Shown here piece after piece: positions 54,349 to 64,000 of a stretch of DNA of 64,000 nt (position 1 is its first letter; each line of letters opens with the position of its first letter). Under the pieces are notes generated by a model, which saw only the letters and a list, made by a program, of their open reading frames with translations, searched no databases and had not been told where the DNA came from. The translations under genes and the position numbers were made by a program. The DNA is from Blastomyces gilchristii SLH14081 (Eukaryota > Ascomycota > Eurotiomycetes > Onygenales > Ajellomycetaceae): the NCBI RefSeq assembly GCF_000003855.2, contig NW_003101671.1, forward strand, positions 1,874,799 to 1,938,798. The letters are read 5' to 3'.

Positions 54349-57096
54349 TTATCCTGTAGTATTTTCGGCAGCCGGCCGGAATAGATGTGTACAATAGAGC
54401 AAATCGAGAGAGCGTGGGTTTGAGGCATCGAATGCTGCCATTTGACGTTCTTGGAAGTATTGAGCTGCATAAAGAAACATAATTGTTAGTAACCAAGGGA
54501 GGAGCAAAAGTGTGCTCAACGCGATATTTAACAGAGGATTTTTTAAGCGTAAGGGCCATGGATGGGTTTTCTTGGGGTTTACCTACGTGAAATACCGATG
54601 GCGTTAAACCACCTTGTGACGTCCGGGTCACGGCTGTAACTGGCCATTAGGTTACCGGTTTCAGGATCCACGGTGCAGTCTGGGGCTAGGGAGCGCATGC
54701 GGAGATGGGTGGTGACAATATCAGCGAATCGATTGTTTTGGTCTGCGTACATGGCGGGGCCGTTTTCGAGGGGCCACTGGATTGAAATTGAGTTAATATT
54801 ACCGCAGATTTTGTGTTAAAGTAAAATTCCGATTAAAATAAACAATGAACAATAAAAATACCTGTGGCCTGTCCTGCTCACTGTTCTCCCATTTCATGAA
54901 CAGCCACGACATACGCTCAACACAGTTCATCAATACGACAGCACCTAAGAACGTGCGGAAGTGGCCACTACGCTGTTTTTGAAGTAACCGCTGCTCGATT
55001 TTGGTGAGAACGGTCTTGCTAATTCGTCCTGCAAATCTCTCCGTAGCGGCACGGAGTTGGGCACAGATGAGAGCGTATGAATGTGGAGAATTTGTTTCAT
55101 CGATGGGAGTGCAGAGTTCTGTGGAAGTTGAAGATAAAGGCTGGGTGGAGGATGGCGGGAGAGTTGGGTTAAGGAATATCTTCCATTTTAGTTGGTCCGC
55201 GTCCACCAGGATTCGAGTTGCGATCCAGAGGTCTAACACGCCAGCTAGTAATTGGTCCTGTTATCGAATTGAGTTAGTTAAAATATGCATAAACGACTTT
55301 ACACACAAAACTTGAGAAGTGACAGCTTTGCTTACAGCTGTGTTCTGGTAAAGCTCCCAAGCCAGAGTCACTGATTCTCTGACGAAAGTCGACGGCTCGG
55401 ATTCGAAATACTGGGTAGCCATTGTCTTGACGTAAGTTTCTACCTTGGTGAATAGCTCATCAATATCGCCTTCTAATATTCGTATGTCTTGCTGCGCTTG
55501 AACCTTCGGTTCTTCATCGGAAGCCGGTGTGGGAAGCTCAGGATCCACATTTGGTAACGTCTCCGTCTGATGGTGTAAAGCACTGAAGGTGATGAACTTC
55601 GGGGGTTGGCAGTCGAAGTGAAATATCTCAATTCTTCCGATCCCAAGGTCAAACGGTAGCTGGTTTTTGGCATTGGTTATGTCGTGATAAGCCAATGTCG
55701 TATGAAGGCCTGACCATAATATTTGGAGTTAATATTCCCTCTTGGGTTTATCTGATTGGAGAATCTTTACCTGCGGAGTAAGCGGTTAACTGAGTCGGCA
55801 ACCGATCCCTGATGCAGCATTCCATCCATACACGGGGATTTTGAATTGTACGGCATTGCCTACACGGGTCTTCCGAAGAACACTATATCTGGGTGTTACC
55901 AAGCTACGTCTTCCCACAACATATAGCCCAATAAATGAGAGAGGAGGCGTGGATACTCACAGTTTTCTTCAGCATCCGACACCGTAGACAAGCACCCATT
56001 TTCCTGACCAATTGAACCTCTTTTCGACGCTCTTCCGAGAATTGCGCTCTAAGTTTATGCTTTGTCGGCTTACTAGCTTCACCAAAATTGTTGATAAACC
56101 CGGAGGAGTCCTGTGGGCTGGGGTGTATGGCAATAGGTCGAGGATAGAAGGCGGCGTGATGAGTAGCAGAGTCGAAGTCAACCTAGGTAGGGATGTTAGC
56201 TGCTTCCTTTGACAAAGGGGAAGAAGAGTTTTGGGATTTAGATCCAATAAAAGACACATTGGAATAAAGGGCCATACATCATTATCTAGGGATAGGCCTC
56301 CATCCTGCGGGACCATCTCATTCGCAGAAGCGGCGATCAAGGAGAGCTGCGAGGACTGCCCGGGATCTGGATTATGTTCAGCGGCAAGGGAGAAGTTGTT
56401 ATTAAGGAATGCCATGGCGGTCGAAGATTCTGCCGAATGGTGGTCATAGTGGTTAGGCGGCGGAGAAGATGCGGCAAGTGCGGCGCGAAGGTCAGCCTCT
56501 AAGATAATCACCAACAATCCGTGTTAGCGACTAAGAGTTCAGAAGTTTGAAAACACATTCCACAACAGAACTCGGGACTATATACCAATATTTCGCTGCT
56601 TTCCCGCACTGGACGTTTCCAATGCCGGATCTACCACAATAGTCTTATCTCCTAGGGGATTTTCTCCTCCTACTTCGTTATTGTTATTCGGGTGCTTCCC
56701 ATCAGAGGCGCCTACCTGCCTCGATGCCTCGGCGAGTACATTCAGCCCATTGAGGCCGCCAATCCCATTGAAAACCGTCTGCCTCGCTGCATATGGCAAA
56801 CTCCCCGGCTTGCCACGTCCAATACGCACACTCCCATCGACGTGCAATTTCTTTCCGGCGCTCCCTCGTCCACCGCGTTCGGGCGCTGCTCGCCACAGAT
56901 GTAGCACGCGCTGTTTATCCGCCGCCGAAATTGCCTGACATGTTTTAACCAGATGGCTGAGCAGGCTGTCAGCGCGGCCTTTGGGGAAATTCTGTCCGCA
57001 GGACTTGCATGTGTGTTCGTAGCGGTTGCTCGAGTCTGGGAGTTTGGCACCCCGGTTGAAGAATTCGGTGACGATTCCGTTTGGCTTGCGTCCCAT
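54349..57096 (-). CDS. Transcription regulator with BED-like finger and Zn2Cys6 cluster, 713 aa
   Basis: Eight exons on the minus strand: 57096-56586, 56498-56278, 56182-55961, 55882-55771, 55709-55336, 55257-54862, 54776-54587 and 54464-54349. Every junction is GT-AG and the total is in frame. Residues 28-53 form a BED-type finger (EHTCKSCGQNFPKGRADSLL, then SHLVKTC). A binuclear cluster lies at about 306-345: GACLRCRMLKKTC then SSEDPCRQC, split by an intron inside the cluster. Helical regions of the fungal regulator body follow (VLDLWIATRILVDADQLKWK and HFRTFLGAVVLMNCVERMSW). The two zinc modules predict sequence-specific DNA binding. No target gene is evident nearby; neighbours are a tRNA and a DNA polymerase. 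Confidence 0.85.
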
Positions 57097-57656
57097 TTTT
57101 CTTTATATAATCTGTTTCTTTTTTTAATTTTTTTAATTTTTTTTTTTGGGCTCGCCACGCCTGTTTCAACGCGCGATAAATAGGTTTATTTTATCAAGGT
57201 CAATTGAGCATCGAAAAGAGAAGAAGAGGGGCGTTCAGACAGGGTTGTTGCTTCACCCAGTGTGTCCTGGCAGATGCAGCAGATGTAATTTGCAGAGCAG
57301 AGCTGCAGGAGCAAAAGTGATAGGAAGCGACTGGGAAAGCCAAAAAAAAAAGAGCTGCAGGGTGCTTTTAATTAGGGAAAATTAATCAACAGAAAAGTTT
57401 ATGAGCAGGTATCTTCACAGCTCTTACTGCAATAGATCCCCGCGCGAACTCGCTGCTATGTAAACTGATATACTTACAAAAGTGATGGCAAAACTTTTTG
57501 TGAGAGCGGAATCAGATGTCTTTACGCAGACCGCCTTTGGAGAGCGGAAAAATGTATGTCCGAAATCGTCATGTGACTGAACTCTGTATCAAGAAACTAT
57601 GGATATCGTTGTCATTATCCTTATCATTATTATCATTAAATATCCTATCCTAATAA
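57097..57656. other. Intergenic between regulator promoter and polymerase 3' end
   Basis: 57119-57147 is a T-rich run just upstream of the regulator start. A (ATTATC)n-like stretch lies at 57609-57640. No gene seen. Confidence 0.6.
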
Positions 57657-60021
57657 CTAGCAGATGCGGTGGTTGGGCGGACGCCACGGCACACCAAGTA
57701 TCTCGAAAATTCTCTTCTCGTCCCGGCTCTCAATAAGACGTCCACTGTTCAGCTTGACCCGGTTCTCCCTTCGTATAATGCCAGTGAACAGCCCCCGCTG
57801 GTTCAAACACATACCCTTCTTACTCGCTAACAGCCGCAGACTCCGGTTGAAAATACCATTGCCCGTGAAATAAATTAGCGCGGCCCCAATCTCATCGCCA
57901 GGAACATACAGAAAATCTATCCGGCGCCAGACGGGGTTTTTGCTTCCAGGCAATGCACATGCCCCATGCCACTTTGAACTCTCTCCTCGTCTGCCTACTG
58001 CAAGACTTGCTTGCAGAAAATTTTGCTGGAACAAGGCCGGGATAACTATGTCTGTCATCAACGCGCAGATCTCCGCTTGTGTGGCACCGTCTTTGGTAAT
58101 GATGAGGTCTATATCTCCGCTGCTCGCTGCGCCACGACGATAAGACCCTCCTATTATGACTTGAACGGCTGGGTCTACTGTAAAGAGTAGCTTCTTCACA
58201 ATTGCTCCATGTGCTTCCACCTCCGCGCGTGGAATTCGTTGGCAAAAGTCATCGTAATGTTCAATGCCAATTTTCTGGTTCTTTGTCAGAGAGGCCTTGG
58301 CCTTCAGGTCGTCCAATGACTGGTAGCCCTGCTGAATCCACTTGGAAGCCTGGGCAAACCCGACTCCGTAAATATTGAGAAATTGTGAAAGAAGTACATC
58401 ATGCGGCTCTGCATTGGCTTCTTCGAGTCGTCTGAGTCTGTTTGTCCAAACGATCTCTTCAATTTTAGCGGCAAGTCGCTCGCCGATGCCAGGGATTGTA
58501 ACCGCTTGTTCTCTCGTGACTATCCTCTCTTTCTGCTTCCTCAGAGCGCTGATAGCCTTTCGATACGCGAGTGTGCGCCATTGATCTGAAATGCGGTCGT
58601 AGTACTCTGACATTTTCTGCAAAATCTCTATCGTACGAGCGTTGGGATTATCCCGATCCGTGTGTCCATCATGCTTGTGCATGCAGCTAAAGGTCTGTTG
58701 CCATTGTGGATTTCCGGTGGACCTCTTCTTCTTCTTCTTCTTCTTTGCCTCATTTAGTTTCTCAGCTTCCGAATCGGAGTTTGAATCTACTTCGTCTATG
58801 GTTGAAGCTGTGTCTACGTCCTCCTCTTCTGACTGATCTAAAGGCTGTTGTCATCCAGCGCATATCCCCAAGATAGATAATAGAAAAATAACACTAGTCT
58901 CGCTTACCAGATCCTTCTCTGCACGTGCTTGTTTAATCAGCTCATCTAAAATATCATGTCCCTTCTGGGAACACTGCTCTACTACATCGGCGCAGTCATC
59001 TTTACGATGAGTGTCAGAAGGTGGCGGAACTAGGGGGTCTTGAAGCCCTTCGTTGGTCGGTGGTGATGGGGACGGAACGGGGGTCTCTTGGTAAATCCCA
59101 TTGCGCGAAGATTTTAGCTTTGGTGAATCTCGCACGGCAGGCTCTCCATCTGATTTGGAGGCTTCGTTATTCTTGGCCGGAGCTCCACTAACATGAAAGC
59201 GAGCATGAGACGCGTTCATAAGGGACCCAAAGGTGATGCATTCAGTCGGATATGATTCGTTTACCAGAGACACCGATAGCTACGAAGTACAGTTAGAAGA
59301 AAGGGTTGGAGATGCATCCAGGTGAACTCACTGGCAAGGCATCGACTCTCAAGTATTTCAATACATCAGTGAAAGAAATCGCCTTATCCACGATCACATG
59401 AGTGACAGTGTCGTCCCAGGTAGATGAGCGGGAGGCTCCAAATTCGAGTGCCTTATTGATTCGCATGCGACGTGCGGGAGCGATGTCATCATTAGGGATG
59501 AAAACTGAGTGATAAAGGTGTCAGCACCTAATAGCCATTTTTGGGCTATATTTACTTCTGCACAGCCAACGAACAGGGCGAGGACAATACTAACAAAACA
59601 CCATCTCCTTAAAGATTTGCTGGTGCTCCGGACGCACTCGAACGGTGGACTCGCGTCTTCTCTTGGACGTCGGGATGTTCCCACCAACACCATCCAGTGT
59701 TGATCGCCTTTTCGGAAGTGCAGATCTCGCAGATGCGGGCTTGTCAGATCTCATAGTACTAGCAATTTCCTGCGCATCAGGGACCTTTTGACGTTTAAGA
59801 TTGTGGCAATCTGGGAGGGTGGTGCTCTTCTCTGATCCGGGAGTTCGCGAGAGCGTTCGGTCGGGGGAATTTCTCTTCCTTGCTTGCTTCAGTAACACTG
59901 CTAACTCATCGATCTCTTGAGAGTTGTCGCTGTGCCCGCTAAATTTATAGAGATCCTCGCAAAACGTTTCCTTGTCTGCTAAACGCTCCGAGTCGCCACA
60001 TCCGTTTTTATCCCTCTCCAT
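57657..60021 (-). CDS. POL4: Family X DNA polymerase with BRCT domain (lambda / Pol4 type), 719 aa
   Basis: Exons on the minus strand: 60021-59595, 59504-59332, 59279-58908 and 58844-57657. A BRCT-like domain covers about residues 135-230 (FIPNDDIAPARRMRINKALE and WDDTVTHVIVDKAISFTDVL). A charged linker of about 150 residues follows. The polymerase core starts near 395 with a helix-hairpin-helix lyase domain (YYDRISDQWRTLAYRKAISA and QAVTIPGIGERLAAKIEEIV). The catalytic acids are Asp568 and Asp570 in SSGDIDLI and Asp634 in WRRIDFLYVP. It fills gaps in base excision repair and end joining. The symbol follows yeast usage, but sequence alone does not separate it from Pol lambda. ATG 60021 opens the frame and shares a 289-bp divergent promoter with ATP10. 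Confidence 0.92.
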
Positions 60022-60310
60022 ATTGATCCATCATAGAAAACATCAATGCAGTAGCATAGTAGAGTCATGGATGATGGAATTATTTGTTTCTGCAAAATAT
60101 ATCGCACTTTGTTATCCAATTGATATGGTTTCACAATATGCGATGGGGTTGAAAGGAAACACGTCGCCTGTGTGACGGAACACGAAATAGGCACCAGATC
60201 ACGTGGAGCTACTTAGTGGTCATTAACGATGGGTTCAAAATTCCAAACGCAGCTCAGTGCTCAGCAGCCAGGTAAATAGCAGAGCCGGCATTTGCCATTG
60301 TATCTCAGCC
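60022..60310. promoter_or_regulatory. Divergent promoter POL4-type / ATP10
   Basis: The 289 bases between two start codons in opposite directions contain no ORF of interest. If ATP10 starts at the in-frame ATG 60257 the interval is shorter. Confidence 0.55.
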
Positions 60311-61456
60311 ATGTCAAAGCCACGCGCAATTTTACTCTCACTTCATTCATCATTATTTCCTCCCACAAGCTGCCTATCGTGCCAATTCCGAGAGTTACAA
60401 CCACAGCTCCGCAGGCGAGATGCATCAACGTTCAGTTCACCCACTCCCGCAAAGCCTGCGGGGACCGCGCAGATCAAGACTCCTCCTCCTCGCAACAACA
60501 ATAACAGCAACAATGCGACTGACCCACTAGCAGAAGCAAAGGGTCCAAAGGGGGAATTTACTCCCAAACCGCTCAGTCGCCCTCTAGGACTCCCTTATCC
60601 CCCGCAAGCTGGGCAGAATTCCGGTATAGATAACAGAACTCTCCGACAACGTCGAGACGATTTTGTGGACTATGAGAAACATATCATCCGACGACAAGAA
60701 TTGTAAAGACCCCTTGCGAACGTTGTAATGCGACGAATACAGACATAGCAGAATGGAACAACGTTGTAATCACGAATATCACTAATCATTTCACAACCAT
60801 GTAGGGCTCGACAAGCCGCCAAACCATACTTCCGCGAATGGACAAATATGCGTTATCACAAGGGTAAAACCTTCATATCCAACACCCGCCTCTTCAAAGC
60901 CGACAAGGCCCTCTACTTCCCCAACATATATGGCCGCACTCTCTCCCCCACCACGCCCATGCAAGACACAACCCCAATCCTCCGCGGCAAGGTATCCGTC
61001 GTGAGTATATTCTCCAGCCTCTGGGCCGAGCGTCAGGTCGCATCCTTCGTAAGCCCGCTGAAAAACCCGACGCTGCACCAGATCCTAAAAGATTCTCCCA
61101 AGGCGGCGCAGCGGGTCGAGATCAACTTTGAAGACAATGTGCTGAAAGTTTGGTTGATACGTATGTTTATGTGGCGGATGAGGAGGAAGATGCCTCAGGA
61201 GCAGCATGATCGGTATTTCCTTGTGCGGCAAAAGGCGTTGACGGATAGCTTGAGAGAACAGATTGGGATGATGAACAGTAAGGTTGGGTATGTATATTTG
61301 CTGGACCAGGAGTGTAGGATTCGGTGGGCTGGGAGCAGTATTGCGGAAGATGGGGAGTTAGAGTCTTTGAATAACGGGCTGCGGAAGTTGGTGGACGAGA
61401 GGAAGGTATGGAAAGGTCTCAATGCACTCTCGCGGAAAGCGGATGGAAGTGCCTGA
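60311..61456 (+). CDS. ATP10: ATP10, mitochondrial F1Fo ATP synthase assembly factor, 347 aa
   Basis: Exons: 60311-60702 and 60805-61456. ATG 60311 is preferred; an in-frame ATG at 60257 would add 18 residues. The N-terminus is rich in Ser, Arg and Leu without acids, which fits a mitochondrial presequence. A Pro/Asn-rich linker follows. The ATP10 domain runs from about residue 130: YEKHIIRRQELARQAAKPYF, KALYFPNIYGRTLSPTTPMQ, VSVVSIFSSLWAERQVASFV and YLLDQECRIRWAGSSIAEDG. In yeast Atp10 acts in the inner membrane as a chaperone for assembly of subunit 6 with the subunit 9 ring. Confidence 0.92.
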
Positions 61457-61742
61457 GTGAATATCAAATATCAAAGCAGCGTATACCCCCTTTCGTTCGG
61501 AAATGAGCCTATTGTATACAACGTGAATAACAATCCCCACACCTTGACATATATGACCTTGATACACGATTAATATGTAAATATAGATAAATAGATGAAC
61601 ATACAATTGAGAAGCCATATAAAATAAATACATGCCTGCTGATATTAGTGTCCCACATAAAAAAGTAGAAGAAAAATAACTCCATATCTTCCCAGCCCAG
61701 TGCAGGATATAACTCAAGGAAAAGAATAAACAGCCACGTTCA

Positions 61743-62605
61743 TCACCGAAAGAAAAACACCGCCAAGAAACAAATCCCAATAAACACACCGAGGATAATC
61801 CCATCCCTCCTCCTCTTCGCTCCAATCTTATGTATAAGCGAATTCATCCCAGGAACCTGACTCGCCGCGCCAACAATCCGCCGGTTAATCCTCGCCAGCG
61901 ACTCGCGCTGCAGCCCAAAATTCTCATTAACCGCATACGCCTGGCTAAGCACGCTATCCATCATATTATGGCTGCTTTCGAGATGGCCCCGTTCCTCCAG
62001 CATGTACTCTGCCTCTGCATTGTTGTTATTCTGGTTCGAGGAGCGATAGGCGTTGATATCTGAGCGGACGTTGGAAAGCAGATTGGCGCGGTCGCGGGTT
62101 TCGGCGATGGCGGAGTTGAGGCGCTTGAGTTCATGACGGTGGTCGCGGAGGATCTCGCGGTGGCGGGAGAGGTTGTTTTGTTTTAGAGCTGAGGAAGTGA
62201 GGGTGGATTCGGAGTCGAGGAGGCGAGCTAGCTGAGCTATAAGAGCATCTCTCTGGGGATTATATTTCGGACGATTAGGTTTTGTTTTTGAAGCAAGGAG
62301 GGGTTAGAAGAACTGCAAAAATATGGTTTCTTTCTCGTGCATACCCGTTCTAGAATATCGTGAATTTGGGATTCGGCTTTTATTTCGTCTTCTGACGGGG
62401 TCATAGGTAGCTGCGAGAGGGATGCATATTGCGCATATGTGTGGAATAAGGTCTCTGTCTGCGACAAGGCGGTGTAAGTATATACTGACCAGCAGTAAGG
62501 CCTTGGGCAATAAAGGAGATTTAGAAATATGATCATTACCTGCGTCTCAAGAGAACGAGCCTGCTGTCGCAACTGCGCCCATCCTGTCCCCGTTGGAGTT
62601 GCCAT
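61743..62605 (-). CDS. GOS1: GOS1, Golgi Qb-SNARE, 229 aa
   Basis: Exons on the minus strand: 62605-62540, 62458-62345 and 62252-61743. The protein starts MATPTGTGWAQLRQQARSLE, as in Gos1/GOS28. Family blocks are HREILRDHRHELKRLNSAIA and NLLSNVRSDINAYR. The SNARE helix (MLEERGHLESSHNMMDSVLS, then QAYAVNENFGLQRESLARIN) ends in IGAKRRRD and the C-terminal anchor GIILGVFIGICFLAVFFF. It works in transport within the Golgi and in retrograde fusion at the cis-Golgi. Exon 1 encodes only 22 residues. Confidence 0.94.
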
Positions 62606-62978
62606 ATTGGTCTTGGTTTAGAGCTGTAAATAAATGAAATAGATGCGCCAGGGGGTATCAAGAAATAATCAACAATCGTTCAAAGTCCACTCCCTCAAAT
62701 AATCGCCAAAACCATAACTGTCAGATCCTCCGTTATTCTCTCGAAATACAGCTGATCCAGGTGTAGTTATATAAATGGTGATGTATAGCTGGGCAGGTAA
62801 TTGGATGATAGTGGTCACGTGATATATCTCGGCCTCGCCTATTTCTCCGGCTCCGCACGCAACCCTAGTCCCACAACGAGTATCAAACCGCAACATTTTG
62901 AATCTTCAACTCCCCAAGTCGACGACACCAATTAATCCGCCCCTCCCCCCGACCGACACCACACGACATCCCGCCATC
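62606..62978. promoter_or_regulatory. Divergent promoter GOS1 / RPL35
   Basis: 373 bases between the two start codons. The RPL35 side ends in a C-rich leader. No ORF of interest. Confidence 0.6.
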
Positions 62979-63770
62979 ATGGTACGTTTTGAATCTCTGC
63001 GCGATGGGGAAATGCTGGACTTTTTTGGGGGGGTTTCCTTTGCTGACAGTTTTCTAGTCGACCGCCAAGGTGAAGACCGGCCAGCTCTGGGGCAAGAACA
63101 AGGAGGAGCTCACCAAGCAACTGGATGAGCTGAAGACCGAGCTCGGCCAGCTCCGTGTGCAGAAAATCGCTGGAGGTGCTTCCTCTAAGCTCACCAGAAT
63201 GTACGTCTTTTTCCGAATTACCTAACAAATGCATGGGATTCCGATTTTGGCGAATTTGAAAGAGCACGAAAAGTGATTGGATTGGAAATGGACAAACGAG
63301 ATGAAGAGGGAAAAAGAAGGAAAGAGGAGGAAAAAAACTCCAGGGGGAAAGGAAATACGATTCTGGACATAAAAGGGGCGAAATTGGCTGACAATATAAT
63401 CGGCGGTGAATTTTGATATATAGTCACGATCTGCGCAAATCGATCGCCAAAGTCCTTACCGTCATAAACGCCAACCAGCGCTCGCAACTGCGTCTTTTCT
63501 ACAAGAACAAGAAATACCTTCCCCTTGACCTTAGGCCAAAGCAGACTCGCGCTATCCGGAGACGGTTGTCGAAGCACGAAGCCTCTTTGAGAACGGAGAA
63601 GGAGAAGAAGAAGCTGGTTCACTTCCCCCAACGGAAATATGCTGTGAAGGTACGAACAATTCCCTTGCGTTGACAAATTAGTGCTGGGAGATACGTTACT
63701 CGTGATATATATAATGCGCTACTTGTGGTTCTGGCAATGCTAACGTTTGTGGTTTGTTAAATAGGCATAG
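62979..63770 (+). CDS. RPL35: 60S ribosomal protein uL29 (L35), 125 aa
   Basis: Exons: 62979-62981 (ATG only), 63058-63200, 63424-63649 and 63765-63770 (last Ala codon plus TAG). All borders are GT-AG. The product has [60 protein letters not shown] and [20 protein letters not shown], a complete L35 of normal length. It sits at the exit of the peptide tunnel on the large subunit. An intron right after the start codon is common in fungal ribosomal protein genes; a final coding exon of one codon plus stop is rarer. Confidence 0.95.
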
Positions 63771-64000
63771 GTATGATAATGGGATGTGGCGGGAGTTGGA
63801 GAGCGCTGTTTTTTGCTGGTTTTAACTTGATATTTTTCTTCCTTCTTCAATCGGTTGAGAAAATGGAAATAAATGTATCCTAGACGATGCAATTGAGTTG
63901 GGCAGCAATTTTATGAAAATCATTTTCCTACGGTTCAAAAAACATACAAAAAAGGGATTCTTATCTTCAAACCCTTTTCTTCCGCTTTTACATATTTAAC
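63771..64000. other. 3' flank of RPL35
   Basis: Contains AATAAA-like words (for example AATAAATG near 63868). No further gene starts before the window ends. Confidence 0.6.

Overview
This window is nuclear DNA from a filamentous ascomycete. The best fit is an Onygenales / Ajellomycetaceae-type genome. The reasons are dense intron-rich genes with short introns (about 40-110 nt, a few longer), recognisable Eurotiomycete-type orthologues, and an abrupt contrast between gene-rich DNA of normal GC and a very AT-rich block that lacks CpG. I cannot name the species from sequence alone.

Layout. 1-4899 is an AT-rich, CpG-free, gene-less block of decayed repeat DNA. 4900-13300 is an accessory zone. 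It holds a broken membrane-protein gene, a small orphan gene, a two-zinc-ribbon orphan gene with a partial duplicate split by a pogo/Fot-like DNA transposon, a Zn2Cys6 relic and the 3' end of a Ty1/copia element. 13307-22736 is mostly ordinary: an EthD-like/alpha-beta-hydrolase fusion, SEM1/DSS1, IML2 and an MFS transporter. 23-24.6 kb carries a frameshifted epoxide hydrolase pseudogene. 25.3-34.0 kb is conserved and all on the minus strand (NUP160/NUP120-type nucleoporin, RAD51, a single-pass membrane protein). 34-41.5 kb is a second accessory island, with a metallophosphoesterase pseudogene and a 3.48-kb Ty1/copia element that has both LTRs and a perfect 5-bp target duplication. 41.5-64 kb is dense: a Ser/Pro-rich conserved protein, an SRPK-like kinase, PUF6, a 998-aa low-complexity protein, tRNA-Leu(UAG) with an intron, a BED + Zn2Cys6 regulator, a family X DNA polymerase with BRCT domain, ATP10, GOS1 and RPL35.

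The genes do not form one pathway. Most are single housekeeping functions: nuclear pore, recombination and repair, ribosome biogenesis, mitochondrial ATP synthase assembly, Golgi SNARE, proteasome/TREX-2. SEM1/IML2, POL-X/ATP10 and GOS1/RPL35 are divergent pairs sharing short promoters. Two cross-cutting signals stand out. First, repeats decay by CpG-directed transitions: the 3' LTR and the right transposon TIR are hit while their partners keep CpG. Second, many genes switch on their coding strand from C-rich to G-rich between the 5' and 3' parts of the ORF. I did not find a convincing new multi-gene system; the least explained material is the zinc-ribbon gene and its split duplicate at 8.4-11.5 kb.

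Exon coordinates were worked out by hand from splice consensus and reading frame. All closed gene models keep an open frame across every junction, but none was checked against transcripts.
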